From Dyella psychrodurans (GTDB taxonomy: Bacteria > Pseudomonadota > Gammaproteobacteria > Xanthomonadales > Rhodanobacteraceae): 64,000 nucleotides of DNA. Below, piece by piece: positions 27,838 to 36,485 of the stretch (position 1 is the stretch's first letter; every line of letters starts with the position of its first letter). Below the pieces are notes generated by a model. The model searched no databases, was not told the origin of the DNA, and saw nothing but the letters and a program-made list of their open reading frames with translations. The stretch covers positions 62,001 to 126,000 of the forward strand of contig NZ_QRBF01000006.1 in NCBI RefSeq assembly GCF_003363265.1, read 5' to 3'. The translations under genes and the position numbers were made by a program.

Positions 27838-28217
27838 CCGTTGCGTCTCCAGCGGCCGAGCAACTCCGCGAACGGCGGCACGACGGGCGCCTGCGGTTCT
27901 TCGGCGGACACGGTACCTTCGTAAACATGCAGGGCGCGCACGCCACCCGCCCCTACGCCCACCAGCAGGCGCTTGCCGTCGGCTTCGATCAGCAGCACGC
28001 GCTCGCGTGCGCTGATCGACATCGACTCGACGCAACGCAGGCGGCGTCCGCCGATGAGCTGGCGCGATTGCAGACGCTTCGTCAGCCAGCCCGCGGCAAA
28101 GATCAGCGCCACGATGCCGCCCAGGCTCAACAGCACCCGGATCAATTCGCCGGTCACGTTGACATCGGGCACGCTCGCCATCGGCGCGCGCGCCAGCGCG
28201 GACAGAACAAGGCTCAT
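27834..28217 (-). CDS. fliO: Flagellar export assembly protein FliO
   Basis: 127 aa with one transmembrane helix (about 28-46) followed by a basic cytoplasmic domain containing RRLRCVESMSISARERVLLI and GKRLLVGVGAGGVRALH. FliO is a scaffold for FliP assembly. Coupled by ATGA overlaps to fliN and fliP. Confidence 0.92.
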   Translation of the reverse strand: MSLVLSALARAPMASVPDVNVTGELIRVLLSLGGIVALIFAAGWLTKRLQSRQLIGGRRLRCVESMSISARERVLLIEADGKRLLVGVGAGGVRALHVYEGTVSAEEPQAPVVPPFAELLGRWRRNG

Positions 28218-28579
28218 CGCAGCTTCCGCACGCGCTCGGCCGGACTGATCACGTCGGTCAGGCGAATACCGAACTTTTCGTTGATGACGACCACTTCGCC
28301 ATGCGCCACCAGCGTGCCGTTGACGAAGACGTCGAGCGGTTCGCCGGCTGCGCGGTCGAGCTCCACCACCGAGCCCTGGTTGAGCTGCAGCAGGTTGCGG
28401 ATGCTGATGCGGGTGCGGCCGACTTCCATCGCCAGCGTCACCGGGACATCGAGAATCATGTCGAGGCTGACATCGGCGTTCTCGCCACCCGCTGCATCCA
28501 GGTTGTCGAACTCGAGTGGGCTATCGCCTTTTTTTGCGGAGCCGTTGAGGACGTTTGCGGAATCGTTGCTCTGGTTCAT
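28214..28579 (-). CDS. fliN: Flagellar C-ring switch protein FliN
   Basis: 121 aa. Divergent acidic N-terminus, then the SpoA domain: LDVPVTLAMEVGRTRISIRN, LLQLNQGSVVELDRAAGEPL and GEVVVINEKFGIRLTDVISP. FliN forms the base of the C-ring and docks FliH. ATGA overlap with fliM. Confidence 0.96.
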   Translation of the reverse strand: MNQSNDSANVLNGSAKKGDSPLEFDNLDAAGGENADVSLDMILDVPVTLAMEVGRTRISIRNLLQLNQGSVVELDRAAGEPLDVFVNGTLVAHGEVVVINEKFGIRLTDVISPAERVRKLR

Positions 28580-29592
28580 ACGATTTTTTCTGGTGTGAAG
28601 TCGAGGGTGGGAAGCGGTGCGCGGCGGCCGGCCGCGACTTTGTAGCGAACGGCATAGCGGCCGTTGGACTGGCCGTAGTGACCGCGGAAGATCGGCACGT
28701 CTTCCGCGAAAATCGTGGTGACGTCGGGCAGGCTGACGGGAATGACGTCGCCGACGCGCAGGCCGAGGAAGTCGCCGATATTGATCTGCGTTTCCAGCAA
28801 CAGCGAGCTGAGCTCCACTTCGGCGTCCATCACTTCGTCGTGCAGGCAATGGATCCAGCGCTCGTCGCGTTCGCCCATGCGGTCGCTCTGCACGCCCGCG
28901 TCGAGCATGGTGCGGATCGGCTCGACCATCGAATAAGGCAGGGTGAGGTGCACTTCGCCGCCGCCGCCGTCGAGCTCCACGTGGAAGCGCGACACCACCA
29001 CCGTTTCGGTCGGACTGACGATGTTGGCGAACTGCGGATTGATTTCGGAATTGAGGAATTCGAACTGCACCTGCATCGCCGGCGCCCAGGCTTCGACCAT
29101 GGCGCCGAACACCTCATGCAGCAGGATCTGGATCACGCGGTTCTCGGTGGGCGTGAAGTCGCGGCCCTCGATGCGCGCGTGATAGCGCCCGTCCCCGCCG
29201 AAGAAATTGTCGATGACGGTGAAGACCAGGCGCGGCTCCATCACCGCAAGCGCCGTGCCGCGCAGCGGCTTGACGCGAATCAGGTTGAGATTGCTCGGCA
29301 CCGCCAGCCCATGCACGTACTCGCTGAACTTCACCATTTTCACGCCGAGCACCGACACTTCGCAGGTCTTGCGCAGCACGCCGAACAAGGCGGTGCGAAA
29401 GAAGCGCGCGAAGCGGTCGTTGATCATTTCCAGCGTCGGCAGGCGGCCGCGCACGATGCGGTCCTGCTGCGTGAAATCGAAATCGAGCACCGTGCCCGGC
29501 GGCGGCGGCACGTCGCTTTCGGTTTCGATCTTGCCGCCATCCACGCCGTTGAGCAGGGCGTCGATTTCTTCCTGTGAAAGCAGATCGCTCAT
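28576..29592 (-). CDS. fliM: Flagellar motor switch protein FliM
   Basis: 338 aa. The N-terminal CheY-P binding segment MSDLLSQEEIDALLNGV is intact, the middle CheC-like domain includes NLIRVKPLRGTALAVMEPRL and FFGGDGRY, and the C-terminal SpoA domain includes LGLRVGDVIPVSLPDV. It completes the switch with FliG and FliN. It starts 13 nt after fliL. Confidence 0.97.
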   Translation of the reverse strand: MSDLLSQEEIDALLNGVDGGKIETESDVPPPPGTVLDFDFTQQDRIVRGRLPTLEMINDRFARFFRTALFGVLRKTCEVSVLGVKMVKFSEYVHGLAVPSNLNLIRVKPLRGTALAVMEPRLVFTVIDNFFGGDGRYHARIEGRDFTPTENRVIQILLHEVFGAMVEAWAPAMQVQFEFLNSEINPQFANIVSPTETVVVSRFHVELDGGGGEVHLTLPYSMVEPIRTMLDAGVQSDRMGERDERWIHCLHDEVMDAEVELSSLLLETQINIGDFLGLRVGDVIPVSLPDVTTIFAEDVPIFRGHYGQSNGRYAVRYKVAAGRRAPLPTLDFTPEKIV

Positions 29593-29605
29593 CGCGGAGT
29601 CCCCG

Positions 29606-30097
29606 TCACTGCATCACGAAACTGGTGAAGTACAAGGCGTCGACATCCGGCTTGCCGATCTTGTCGGACACGACCTTGCGCACGGCCTGCAATGCCTGGG
29701 TCTGCAGCTTGACCTTCCCGGCGGTATCGCTGAGCCCGGCGTAGGTCTGGCTGCTGAACAGCATCACCAGCGCATTGCGGATGACCGGATCGCTGTCTTT
29801 CACGGCCTGCACCGCGGCGGGATCGTGCGTCATGACCGTCACGCCCACTTGCAGATAGCGCGTGGAATCCTGGTCCTGGAAATTGACGACGAAGGCCGGA
29901 TCCAGCGGCACGAACAATTCCGGCGCCTTGGGCGCCGCCGCATCGGCCGTCGCCTTCTGGGTGTGCTGTCCCATCACCATGTAGCCGCCGGCGCCGAGCA
30001 ACAGCAGCACAACCACGCCGATGATCAACGGCATGCGATTGCTACGCTTCTTGGCGACGGTGGAAACTTCGTCCTGAATGTCTTCGGCGCTAGCCAT
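29606..30097 (-). CDS. fliL: Stator-associated basal body protein FliL
   Basis: 163 aa. A cytoplasmic N-terminus with basic residues, one transmembrane helix (about 24-42, LIIGVVVLLLLGAGGYMVMG), then a periplasmic stomatin-like domain (YLQVGVTVMTHDPAAVQAVK, C-terminal DALYFTSFVMQ). ATG at 30097 is preferred over upstream in-frame codons. First gene of the fliLMNOPQR operon, with a consensus sigma-54 promoter ~75 bp upstream. Confidence 0.94.
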   Translation of the reverse strand: MASAEDIQDEVSTVAKKRSNRMPLIIGVVVLLLLGAGGYMVMGQHTQKATADAAAPKAPELFVPLDPAFVVNFQDQDSTRYLQVGVTVMTHDPAAVQAVKDSDPVIRNALVMLFSSQTYAGLSDTAGKVKLQTQALQAVRKVVSDKIGKPDVDALYFTSFVMQ

Positions 30098-30169
30098 GAA
30101 TAACCCCAACTCCTGTGTATGTGATGACGCCTCGGCTCCAGCGGAGCGGGCGTGGTCTACAGGAGTTTT

Positions 30170-30185
30170 AGCAAGCGGCGTGCCA
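30170..30185 (-). promoter_or_regulatory. Sigma-54 promoter of the fliLMNOPQR operon
   Basis: Minus strand TGGCACGCCGCTTGCT: exact TGGCACG-N4-TTGCT consensus with GG and GC 10 nt apart, about 75 bp before fliL. Confidence 0.9.
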
Positions 30186-30331
30186 CGCACAGGAATGGCA
30201 TAGCGGCGCGCTTTTCCGTGTGTCGTGCTATGCGCGACGGCGTTTTATTGACGCGTGTCGGGATGCGGACGCCTGGTTCGTGTGGTGATTCCGTCGGCGT
30301 TGTCGTTCCGGCGACCGGCACGCACCTCTTA

Positions 30332-30574
30332 CCGTCATTCCGGCGCAGGCCGGAATCCAGTGACCTTAGTCGTCATTCACGCCATGACGCCAGGTTGCTC
30401 GCCTGCGCGGCGGGCGTTTCGCGCGCTCATGTGTGCGCACGCTTCATTTCCGTCGTCCCGGCGAAAGCCGGGACCCAGTGACTTTGGTTTTGGCTGTGCT
30501 GGTGCGTTATCGCCAGATTGCTCGCCTGCGCGGCGGGCGTTTCGTCCTCTCATGTGTGCGCACGCCTCACGCTC
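30332..30574. repeat. Tandem left-arm modules preceding the long element copy 2
   Basis: Two extra modules of about 120 bp, each a REP palindrome (CCGGCGCAGGCCGG at ~30340; GTCCCGGCGAAAGCCGGGAC at ~30455) followed by GCTCGCCTGCGCGGCGGGCG and CTCATGTGTGCGCACGC. They repeat the left end of the element that starts at 30575. Confidence 0.8.
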
Positions 30575-31373
30575 GTCGTCCCGGCGAAAGCCGGGACCCA
30601 GTGACTTTGGCTTGTGATTGTGTTGGTGCGCGATCGCCAGGTTGCTCGCCTGCGCGGCGGGCGTTTCGACCGCCTGCCGGCGGCCGAGTCACTTTCTCTT
30701 GCTTGCCCAAGAGAAAGATAACCAAAGAGAAGGGCACCCCGGAGCCGGTGCTCTGCGGGCTACGCCCTCCGAGGCGTGAGCTGGGGCCGGGCTTTTCGAC
30801 AGGGCTTCCTGCCCTGGCGAAAAGGGATCGGCATCCATGCCGATCCCCCTGCGGGCCTGATCGTCCCCACCTCACTCACCGCCTACGGGGACCCAGGGCG
30901 CGCGCAGCGCGCACTCTTCAAAAGAGCAACACCCAGGAGCCAAAGCAAAGAGCAAGAAGCAAAGACGTCGCGCGCTACGGCGTGCGCGCTCTTCCGGCGC
31001 TACGCGCGGGCATCGAGTGCGCGCAACGCGCGCTGCTCTGGCTTCTGCTCTTGACCTTGGGGCCCCTTGGACCCGGCGGAGGGATGGAGGATCAGCCCGA
31101 AGGGTGGCTGGCAGGGATGCCAGCCAGTTTTTCGTCAGGGCAGGAGGCCCTGTCGAAAAACCCCGCAATCCCTCCGCGCACTTTGCGGGCGAAGCCCGCA
31201 AAGCGGGTACTCGGGGCTGCCCTTTCTTTGGGTTACTTTTCTTTGGGCAAGCAAAGAAAAGTGACTCGGCCGCCGGCAAGCGGTCGAAACGCCCGCCGCG
31301 TAGGCGAGCAATCTGGCGATATCGCCAAAACAAAACCCGACGCCACTGGATCCCGGCCTACGCCGGGATGACG
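30575..31373. repeat. Long paired-arm inverted-repeat element, copy 2
   Basis: About 799 bp nearly identical in layout to 10708-11520: outer REP palindromes, left arm with GAGTCACTTTCTCTTGC, central hairpins (GATCGGCATCCATGCCGATC; CTGGCAGGGATGCCAG), and right arm with CTTTGGGCAAGCAAAG and GTGACTCGGCCGCCGG. It lies between the fliL promoter and the end of fliK. The gene-free interval 30186-31400 holds only this element and its tandem modules. Confidence 0.85.
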
Positions 31374-31400
31374 GTGAAGAAACGAAACGTGTTGCGTTTT

Positions 31401-32756
31401 TTAGGCGAAGGCGTCCAGAAGACCCACCGCCACACGCTCCACCTTGGACACAACGGAAGCATCCCCCACGTTATCCGAGTCGTCCGCCGACTGCCCACTC
31501 GCCTGCTGCTGCGGCTGACCACCAGACTGCTGCTGCGCCCCGTGCTGCCCCACCGTCGTATGCCCCAGTGAAAGCCCCTGACCACCCAACATCTGATTGA
31601 GCTGCCCCAAACCCTGCTGCACGGCGGCCACCGCAGCGGGATGCTGCGCCATGAACACCACGTCGACGCGACCATGCTCCACGCTGACCTTCACGTCGAG
31701 CGGCCCCAGATCCTGCGGATTCAAGCGAATCTGCGCCTGCTTCACATCCTGTCCGCTCAGCCAGGTCACCTGCTGTCCAAGCTCCTTGGCGAAGCTGGAC
31801 GAACCTACTGGTGAATTCACCGAAAGACTGTGCCCTGTCGCGATGTTCGTGCCGGAGGGCGGCACCACGGCGGAGGTGTCGAACACACCGCGCAACGCGG
31901 ACAGATCCGTCGCGCCTTGCGTCGGGCCATTCGCGGCCACCGACGGCGCTGACGCATCGGCAGCCACATGCGTGCCTGCAATCAGCGCGCCGGCCAACGC
32001 CTGCGTGCCGTCGCCGGCATTTTGCGAGGAAGCACTGTTGTCAGCACTGCTCGCGGCATTGGCGCTGCTGCCACCCGCATCATTGCCGTCGTCGTCATTA
32101 GTGCCCGCAACGGATGATTTCTGCACAGCCAAACTCGACTGTGCCGATGCGGAACCAGCGCCACTCGTCGCGACACCGCTTATCTGCGAAGTCGTTGCCT
32201 CGCCGTCGCCACCACCCTTGCCACCACGAGCCGCGATAGCGGCAGGTGAAGGAAGTGGCGGAACACCGACCACGGCCTGCAATGCATGCGATGCCTGCTG
32301 CGCCGTGCTGGCGGAGGGTTTGGTCGAACCTATCGAGGCAGGTTTTGCGGCCGTCACGGTTGTGGCGGCACCACTCGCGTCGCCGGTGGCCTTGTCGATA
32401 AGGCTCAGTACCGCGCTTGCCAATGTGTCGGCGCCCGAGGCATTCGAGCTGTCATCCGTCGCACCGCCCTGCCCCGCAGCGCCGGCATTCGCGTCGGTCG
32501 CCGACTGCGTTTGCGCACCCTGATTGTTGCCCGTGGGCGTGTTGCCGTTCTGATTGCTGTTTTGCTGCTGACCGTTCCGCTCCGCCTGCGTAGCGTTGTC
32601 GTCGGATGTCGACGCCTGCTGCTGCGCGTGTTGCAGATGGGAATCGAAGGCGGCATCGCCACCGCGCTGGTTGTTTCGCGCAGACGACGCCTGCGCCGCG
32701 CTGGCAGCCGAGGACTGGCTGGCCACGTTGACGGCGGGTAATGGGCTGGCGCTCAT
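31401..32756 (-). CDS. fliK: Flagellar hook-length control protein FliK
   Basis: 451 aa. The N-terminal ~310 residues are a low-complexity Ala/Ser/Gln/Asp-rich ruler. The C-terminal domain carries the hook signature LAGAL-free core QIRLNPQDLGPLDVKVSVEH, VDVVFMAQHPAAVAAVQQGL, and a Gln-rich tail. FliK measures the hook and triggers the FlhB switch. ATG at 32756, with its own sigma-54 element 39-54 bp upstream even though it follows fliJ closely. Confidence 0.93.
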   Translation of the reverse strand: MSASPLPAVNVASQSSAASAAQASSARNNQRGGDAAFDSHLQHAQQQASTSDDNATQAERNGQQQNSNQNGNTPTGNNQGAQTQSATDANAGAAGQGGATDDSSNASGADTLASAVLSLIDKATGDASGAATTVTAAKPASIGSTKPSASTAQQASHALQAVVGVPPLPSPAAIAARGGKGGGDGEATTSQISGVATSGAGSASAQSSLAVQKSSVAGTNDDDGNDAGGSSANAASSADNSASSQNAGDGTQALAGALIAGTHVAADASAPSVAANGPTQGATDLSALRGVFDTSAVVPPSGTNIATGHSLSVNSPVGSSSFAKELGQQVTWLSGQDVKQAQIRLNPQDLGPLDVKVSVEHGRVDVVFMAQHPAAVAAVQQGLGQLNQMLGGQGLSLGHTTVGQHGAQQQSGGQPQQQASGQSADDSDNVGDASVVSKVERVAVGLLDAFA

Positions 32757-32794
32757 GCTTCGACACTCGTGCAGAGGGAAATCCCCGCTTGTGC

Positions 32795-32810
32795 AGCAAG
32801 ATCCAAGCCA
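32795..32810 (-). promoter_or_regulatory. Sigma-54 promoter of fliK, inside the fliJ-fliK gap
   Basis: Minus strand TGGCTTGGATCTTGCT: GG-N10-GC geometry with a perfect -12 TTGCT and two mismatches in the -24 box; 38 bp before the fliK ATG. Confidence 0.75.
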
Positions 32811-32826
32811 GGGCGAAAAGGGCCGT

Positions 32827-33261
32827 TCATGGCGTCCCCACGTTCCGGCGGCGGTACTGCATGCGCTCGTCCACTTCGGCCTGTTCCTGCCGTTGGTCGC
32901 GCTGCTGTTCCTGCTTGCGAAACCGCTCAACCACGGTATCGAGCGCGTTTTCGCGGGCATGCGCATGGAGCCAGCGCTCGCGCGCGCTGTCCACATGGCG
33001 CTGCAGACGCTCGACCGTGCGGCCCTGCTGGACGATGGCCTGGTCGATGCGTTCGACAAATTGTTGACGGTTGAGCAGCGCGCTCACCGTCAGACCGCCG
33101 GCGGCAACGCTGTAGTCCTGCCGGTAGCGCCTGAGATCTTCCAGCTGCTGTTCGGCATGCGCCAACTTTTGCTGATGATCGGCCAGGCGCTGCAGCGCAT
33201 CCTTCTGACGACGCTGCGCCTGGTCCACGGCGGGCTGCAAGCGATCCGAACGCGATGTCAT
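32827..33261 (-). CDS. fliJ: Flagellar export chaperone-escort protein FliJ
   Basis: 144 aa, an almost continuous charged coiled coil (for example [20 protein letters not shown] flanked by Arg/Glu/Gln-rich helices), as expected for FliJ, the central stalk of the FliI ATPase ring. ATGA overlap with fliI. Weakly conserved sequence; position and helical character carry the call. Confidence 0.88.
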   Translation of the reverse strand: MTSRSDRLQPAVDQAQRRQKDALQRLADHQQKLAHAEQQLEDLRRYRQDYSVAAGGLTVSALLNRQQFVERIDQAIVQQGRTVERLQRHVDSARERWLHAHARENALDTVVERFRKQEQQRDQRQEQAEVDERMQYRRRNVGTP

Positions 33262-34625
33262 GCGGCAATCTCCCCAGCTAGAGCACCCAATCGCTCCTGC
33301 GCGGCGCGCAGTTCGACGGGGTCGTCGACTTCCTGTTGCAGAAAACGCACCAGGCGCGGCCACATGGCAATGGCCTGGTCGACCTGGACATCGGAACCTT
33401 TCTGGTAGGCACCCACCGCGATCAGATCCTGGCGCTGGCGATACGCGGAATAGACCTGGCGAAAACGCTGCGCGGCGCGCATCTGTTCTTTCGATACGAC
33501 CGCCGGCATCACGCGGCTGATCGAGGCTTCGATGTCGATGGCGGGATAGTGGCCGGCTTCGGCGAGGTCGCGCGACAGCACGATATGGCCGTCCAGAATG
33601 GCACGCGCCGCATCGGCGATCGGGTCGTGGCGATAGTCGTCGCCTTCGGTGAGCACGGTATAGAACGCGGTGATCGAACCGCGGCCTTCGGCATCGTTGC
33701 CGGCACGCTCGACCAATGCGGGCAGCAAGGCGAACACCGACGGCGGATAACCCTTGGTCGCGGGCGGCTCGCCGATGGCGAGCGCGATTTCGCGTTGCGC
33801 CTGGGCGTAACGCGTGAGCGAATCCATCAACAACAGCACGCGCTGGCCGCGATCGCGAAACCACTCGGCAATCGCCGTGGCGTACTGCGCGCCACGCAGG
33901 CGCTTCAGCGGCGGCGCATCGGCAGGCGCGGCCACGATCACGGCGCGTTCGCGCCCTTCGTGGCCGAGCGTCTGCTCGACGAATTCCTTCACTTCGCGGC
34001 CGCGTTCGCCGATCAGGCCCACGACCACCACGTCGGCATCGGTGTAGCGCGTCATCATGCCGAGCAAGGTCGATTTGCCGACGCCGGAGCCGGCGAACAA
34101 ACCCAGACGCTGGCCGCGTCCTACCGTCAGCAACGCGTTGATGGCGCATACGCCGGTATCGAGCGGCGTATCGATGGGTTTGCGCGCCATCGGATTGATC
34201 GGCTCGCGCTTGAGCGTGGCGTGGCCTTCCGCACGCAGCGGACCTTCGCCATCCAGCGGTACGCCATCCGCGCCGATGACGCGACCCAGCAGCGATTCGC
34301 CTACCGGCAAACCGCCGACGCGTGCGCAAGGACGCACGCGCGCATTCGGCAACACGCCGTGCATCTCGGTGACAGGCATCAGCAGCAGGCGTTCGTCGGC
34401 GAATCCGACAACTTCCGTATCCAGTTCGATGCCGTCGGCGGCATCAACGAGGCAACGCGAGCCGAGCGGCGCTTCGCAGCCTTCCGCTTCGAGCGTCAGT
34501 CCCACGACGCGGCGCAGACGACCTTCCGCCGTCAGCACTTGCGCAGCATGCGCACGCTGCGCGCGGCGCGTCAGCTGCTGTCGCCAGCGTTCGCGACGCA
34601 CCTGCAGCGCGCTTTCGGCATTCAT
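33258..34625 (-). CDS. fliI: Flagellum-specific ATPase FliI
   Basis: 455 aa, F1-beta-like ATPase. Walker [20 protein letters not shown], Walker B region [20 protein letters not shown], and [16 protein letters not shown]-terminal FliH-binding segment and a C-terminal helical domain. The ATG at 34625 overlaps the fliH stop as ATGA. It unfolds and loads export substrates. Confidence 0.97.
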   Translation of the reverse strand: MNAESALQVRRERWRQQLTRRAQRAHAAQVLTAEGRLRRVVGLTLEAEGCEAPLGSRCLVDAADGIELDTEVVGFADERLLLMPVTEMHGVLPNARVRPCARVGGLPVGESLLGRVIGADGVPLDGEGPLRAEGHATLKREPINPMARKPIDTPLDTGVCAINALLTVGRGQRLGLFAGSGVGKSTLLGMMTRYTDADVVVVGLIGERGREVKEFVEQTLGHEGRERAVIVAAPADAPPLKRLRGAQYATAIAEWFRDRGQRVLLLMDSLTRYAQAQREIALAIGEPPATKGYPPSVFALLPALVERAGNDAEGRGSITAFYTVLTEGDDYRHDPIADAARAILDGHIVLSRDLAEAGHYPAIDIEASISRVMPAVVSKEQMRAAQRFRQVYSAYRQRQDLIAVGAYQKGSDVQVDQAIAMWPRLVRFLQQEVDDPVELRAAQERLGALAGEIAA

Positions 34626-35260
34626 GGGGCGACCTCGGCTTCGCCATCGTCCAGATCGTCGCCGAGCACGGCATCGACCACGGCGGCAAGTCGTGTGCTG
34701 ACGCGCGCATCCAGTCGCGAACGTTCGCTTTCGAGCACGCAGTCGCCGCGCTTGAGCGCGGGATCGGCGCCGAAGCGCCAGTGCGGTTCGCCGGCGCCCA
34801 GTTCGCGCAGCAGATCCATGTCGTGAGGATTCACCCACACACGCACATCGCGCGTGGCGGCGGGCAACGCGGCGGCGGCTTCGCGCACGGCGATGGCGAT
34901 CAGCGAGGGATCGAGCTGAAGTTCACGGCCGACGACACGTTGTGCAATCACGGTCGCAAGCAATGCCAGTTCGCGTTCGGTGGCGTCGTCGAAGCTTGTC
35001 AGCGGACGCGCGGCGGCGGTGCAGATCGCATCCAGCCGCGCCAGTCGCTCATCCAATTGTTGCTTGGCGGCCGCGCGACCTTCCGCGACACCTGCCGCGT
35101 AACCTTCTTCGCGTGCTTGCCGTTCGATCTCTTCCAGTTCGTAGACGGTTGGGCCGGGGGCCGCTTCGGGTTCGGCCGCCCGCGTCGCCGGCTCGCCCAT
35201 CGTGGGCGGTTCCCACCGATCGAATCCGGAAATCTTGTCGCGGCTGAGTACACCGACCAT
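34622..35260 (-). CDS. fliH: Flagellar export ATPase regulator FliH
   Basis: 212 aa. An N-terminal segment containing FDRWEPPTM (C-ring-binding aromatic), a charged helix with [20 protein letters not shown], and a C-terminal V-ATPase-E-like domain ([34 protein letters not shown]). ATG at 35260 preferred over TTG at 35263. The 214-bp gap to fliG contains a repeat. Confidence 0.93.
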   Translation of the reverse strand: MVGVLSRDKISGFDRWEPPTMGEPATRAAEPEAAPGPTVYELEEIERQAREEGYAAGVAEGRAAAKQQLDERLARLDAICTAAARPLTSFDDATERELALLATVIAQRVVGRELQLDPSLIAIAVREAAAALPAATRDVRVWVNPHDMDLLRELGAGEPHWRFGADPALKRGDCVLESERSRLDARVSTRLAAVVDAVLGDDLDDGEAEVAP

Positions 35261-35280
35261 CAACGCACCCCACGCTCTGA

Positions 35281-35450
35281 CTCCCTCTCCCCTTTGGGGA
35301 GAGGGTTGGGGTGAGGGGCCACGCTTGCATCAAGTTCCATCGTGGCGGCGCTGTGGCTCTTGAGTTGCTCGTGTGGCAACAAAGAAGCGTTTCGCGAGAT
35401 TGCCCCCTCACCCCAGCCCTCTCCCCAAAGGGGAGAGGGAGTTGCAGCGC
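35281..35450. repeat. Paired inverted-repeat element, family D copy 2 (fliG-fliH gap)
   Basis: Left arm CTCTCCCCTTTGGGGAGAG then GGTTGGGGTGAGGGGCC; an ~80-bp unrelated centre; right arm CCCCTCACCCCAGCCCTC then TCCCCAAAGGGGAGAGGG. It lies inside the fliEFGHIJ transcription unit. Confidence 0.88.
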
Positions 35451-35474
35451 GAGGCAGGAAGGTAGCGCCGACCA

Positions 35475-36485
35475 TCAGACGAACTCATCGCCGTTGGCGG
35501 TAAGACTGATCTGGCCGGCATCGGCCAGCTTGCGCGCGATGCCGAGCACTTCTTTCTGCGCGGCATCCACTTCGCTGAGCTTGACGGGGCCTTTCACTTC
35601 CAGGTCGTCGCGCAGCATGTCGGCCGCGCGCTTGGACATGTTGGCGAAAATCTTTTCGCGCACCGCGGGCTCCGAACCCTTCAATGCCACGATCAGGCGC
35701 GCCGACGGCACTTCGCGCAGCAGCGTCTGCATGCTGCGGTCGTCGATGTCGGCCAGGTCTTCGAAAACGAACATCAGTTCTTCGATCTTGCCGCCGAGGC
35801 CGGCGTCCTGGTTGCGGATCGCGCTCATGAGTTCCTGCTCGCGCGTGGTTTCCATCGCGTTGAGGATGTCCGCGGCGGCCTTGAGGCCGCCCACGGTGGC
35901 GGATTTCAACTTGGACGACGTGCCGGAAAACTGGCGCTCCATGATCTCGTCCAGTTCGTTCAACGCCTGCGGCTGCACGCCGTCGAGATTGGCGATGCGC
36001 ATCACCGCGTCGCTGCGCGTGCGCGCCGGCAGGTAGCCGATCACTTCGGCGGCCTGGTCGGGTTCGAGATGCGCCAGCACCAGCGCGATGATCTGCGGGT
36101 GTTCCATGCCGATCATCTCGGCAATGGCGCGGCTTTCCATCCACTTGAGCGATTCGAGGCCCTTGGTGGATCGGCCGAGCAGAATGCGGTCGATCAGGCT
36201 GCCGGCCTTGGTTTCGCCGAGCGCGTTGACCAGCACCTTGCGGATGTATTCCTCGGTGCCGACACCGAGCGCGGTCTGCCGGCCGATGTCGTCGTTGAGC
36301 TTGCCGAGCACCAGTTCGACCTGGTCGCGCGACACGTTGCTGAGCGTGGCCATGGCGGTACCCACCGCCTGCACGTCGCGCGCGCTGAGATGCTTCAGCA
36401 CTTCGGCCGCATCCTGTTCGCCCAGTGTCAGCAGCAGGATGGCGGCGCGCTGCGCACCATTGAGGGCCGGATGATCAGCTGCCAT
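35475..36485 (-). CDS. fliG: Flagellar motor switch protein FliG
   Basis: 336 aa. FliF-binding N-domain (AAILLLTLGEQDAAEVLKHL), armadillo middle domain with the EHPQ motif (GMEHPQIIALVLAHLEPDQA), and the torque helix (FANMSKRAADMLRDDLEVKG) with alternating charges that meet MotA. It overlaps fliF by 11 nt. Confidence 0.97.
   Translation of the reverse strand: MAADHPALNGAQRAAILLLTLGEQDAAEVLKHLSARDVQAVGTAMATLSNVSRDQVELVLGKLNDDIGRQTALGVGTEEYIRKVLVNALGETKAGSLIDRILLGRSTKGLESLKWMESRAIAEMIGMEHPQIIALVLAHLEPDQAAEVIGYLPARTRSDAVMRIANLDGVQPQALNELDEIMERQFSGTSSKLKSATVGGLKAAADILNAMETTREQELMSAIRNQDAGLGGKIEELMFVFEDLADIDDRSMQTLLREVPSARLIVALKGSEPAVREKIFANMSKRAADMLRDDLEVKGPVKLSEVDAAQKEVLGIARKLADAGQISLTANGDEFV

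Noticed and set aside
30332-30600. CRISPR-like periodicity
   Set aside because: Units are ~120 bp with palindromic REP cores and similar, not unique, intervening sequence; no cas genes.
30433-31371. Open frames inside the long repeat elements (also 10734-11201, 11282-12976)
   Set aside because: They cross hairpins and REP palindromes, change frame between the two copies and lack ribosome sites; such frames are commonly annotated in error.
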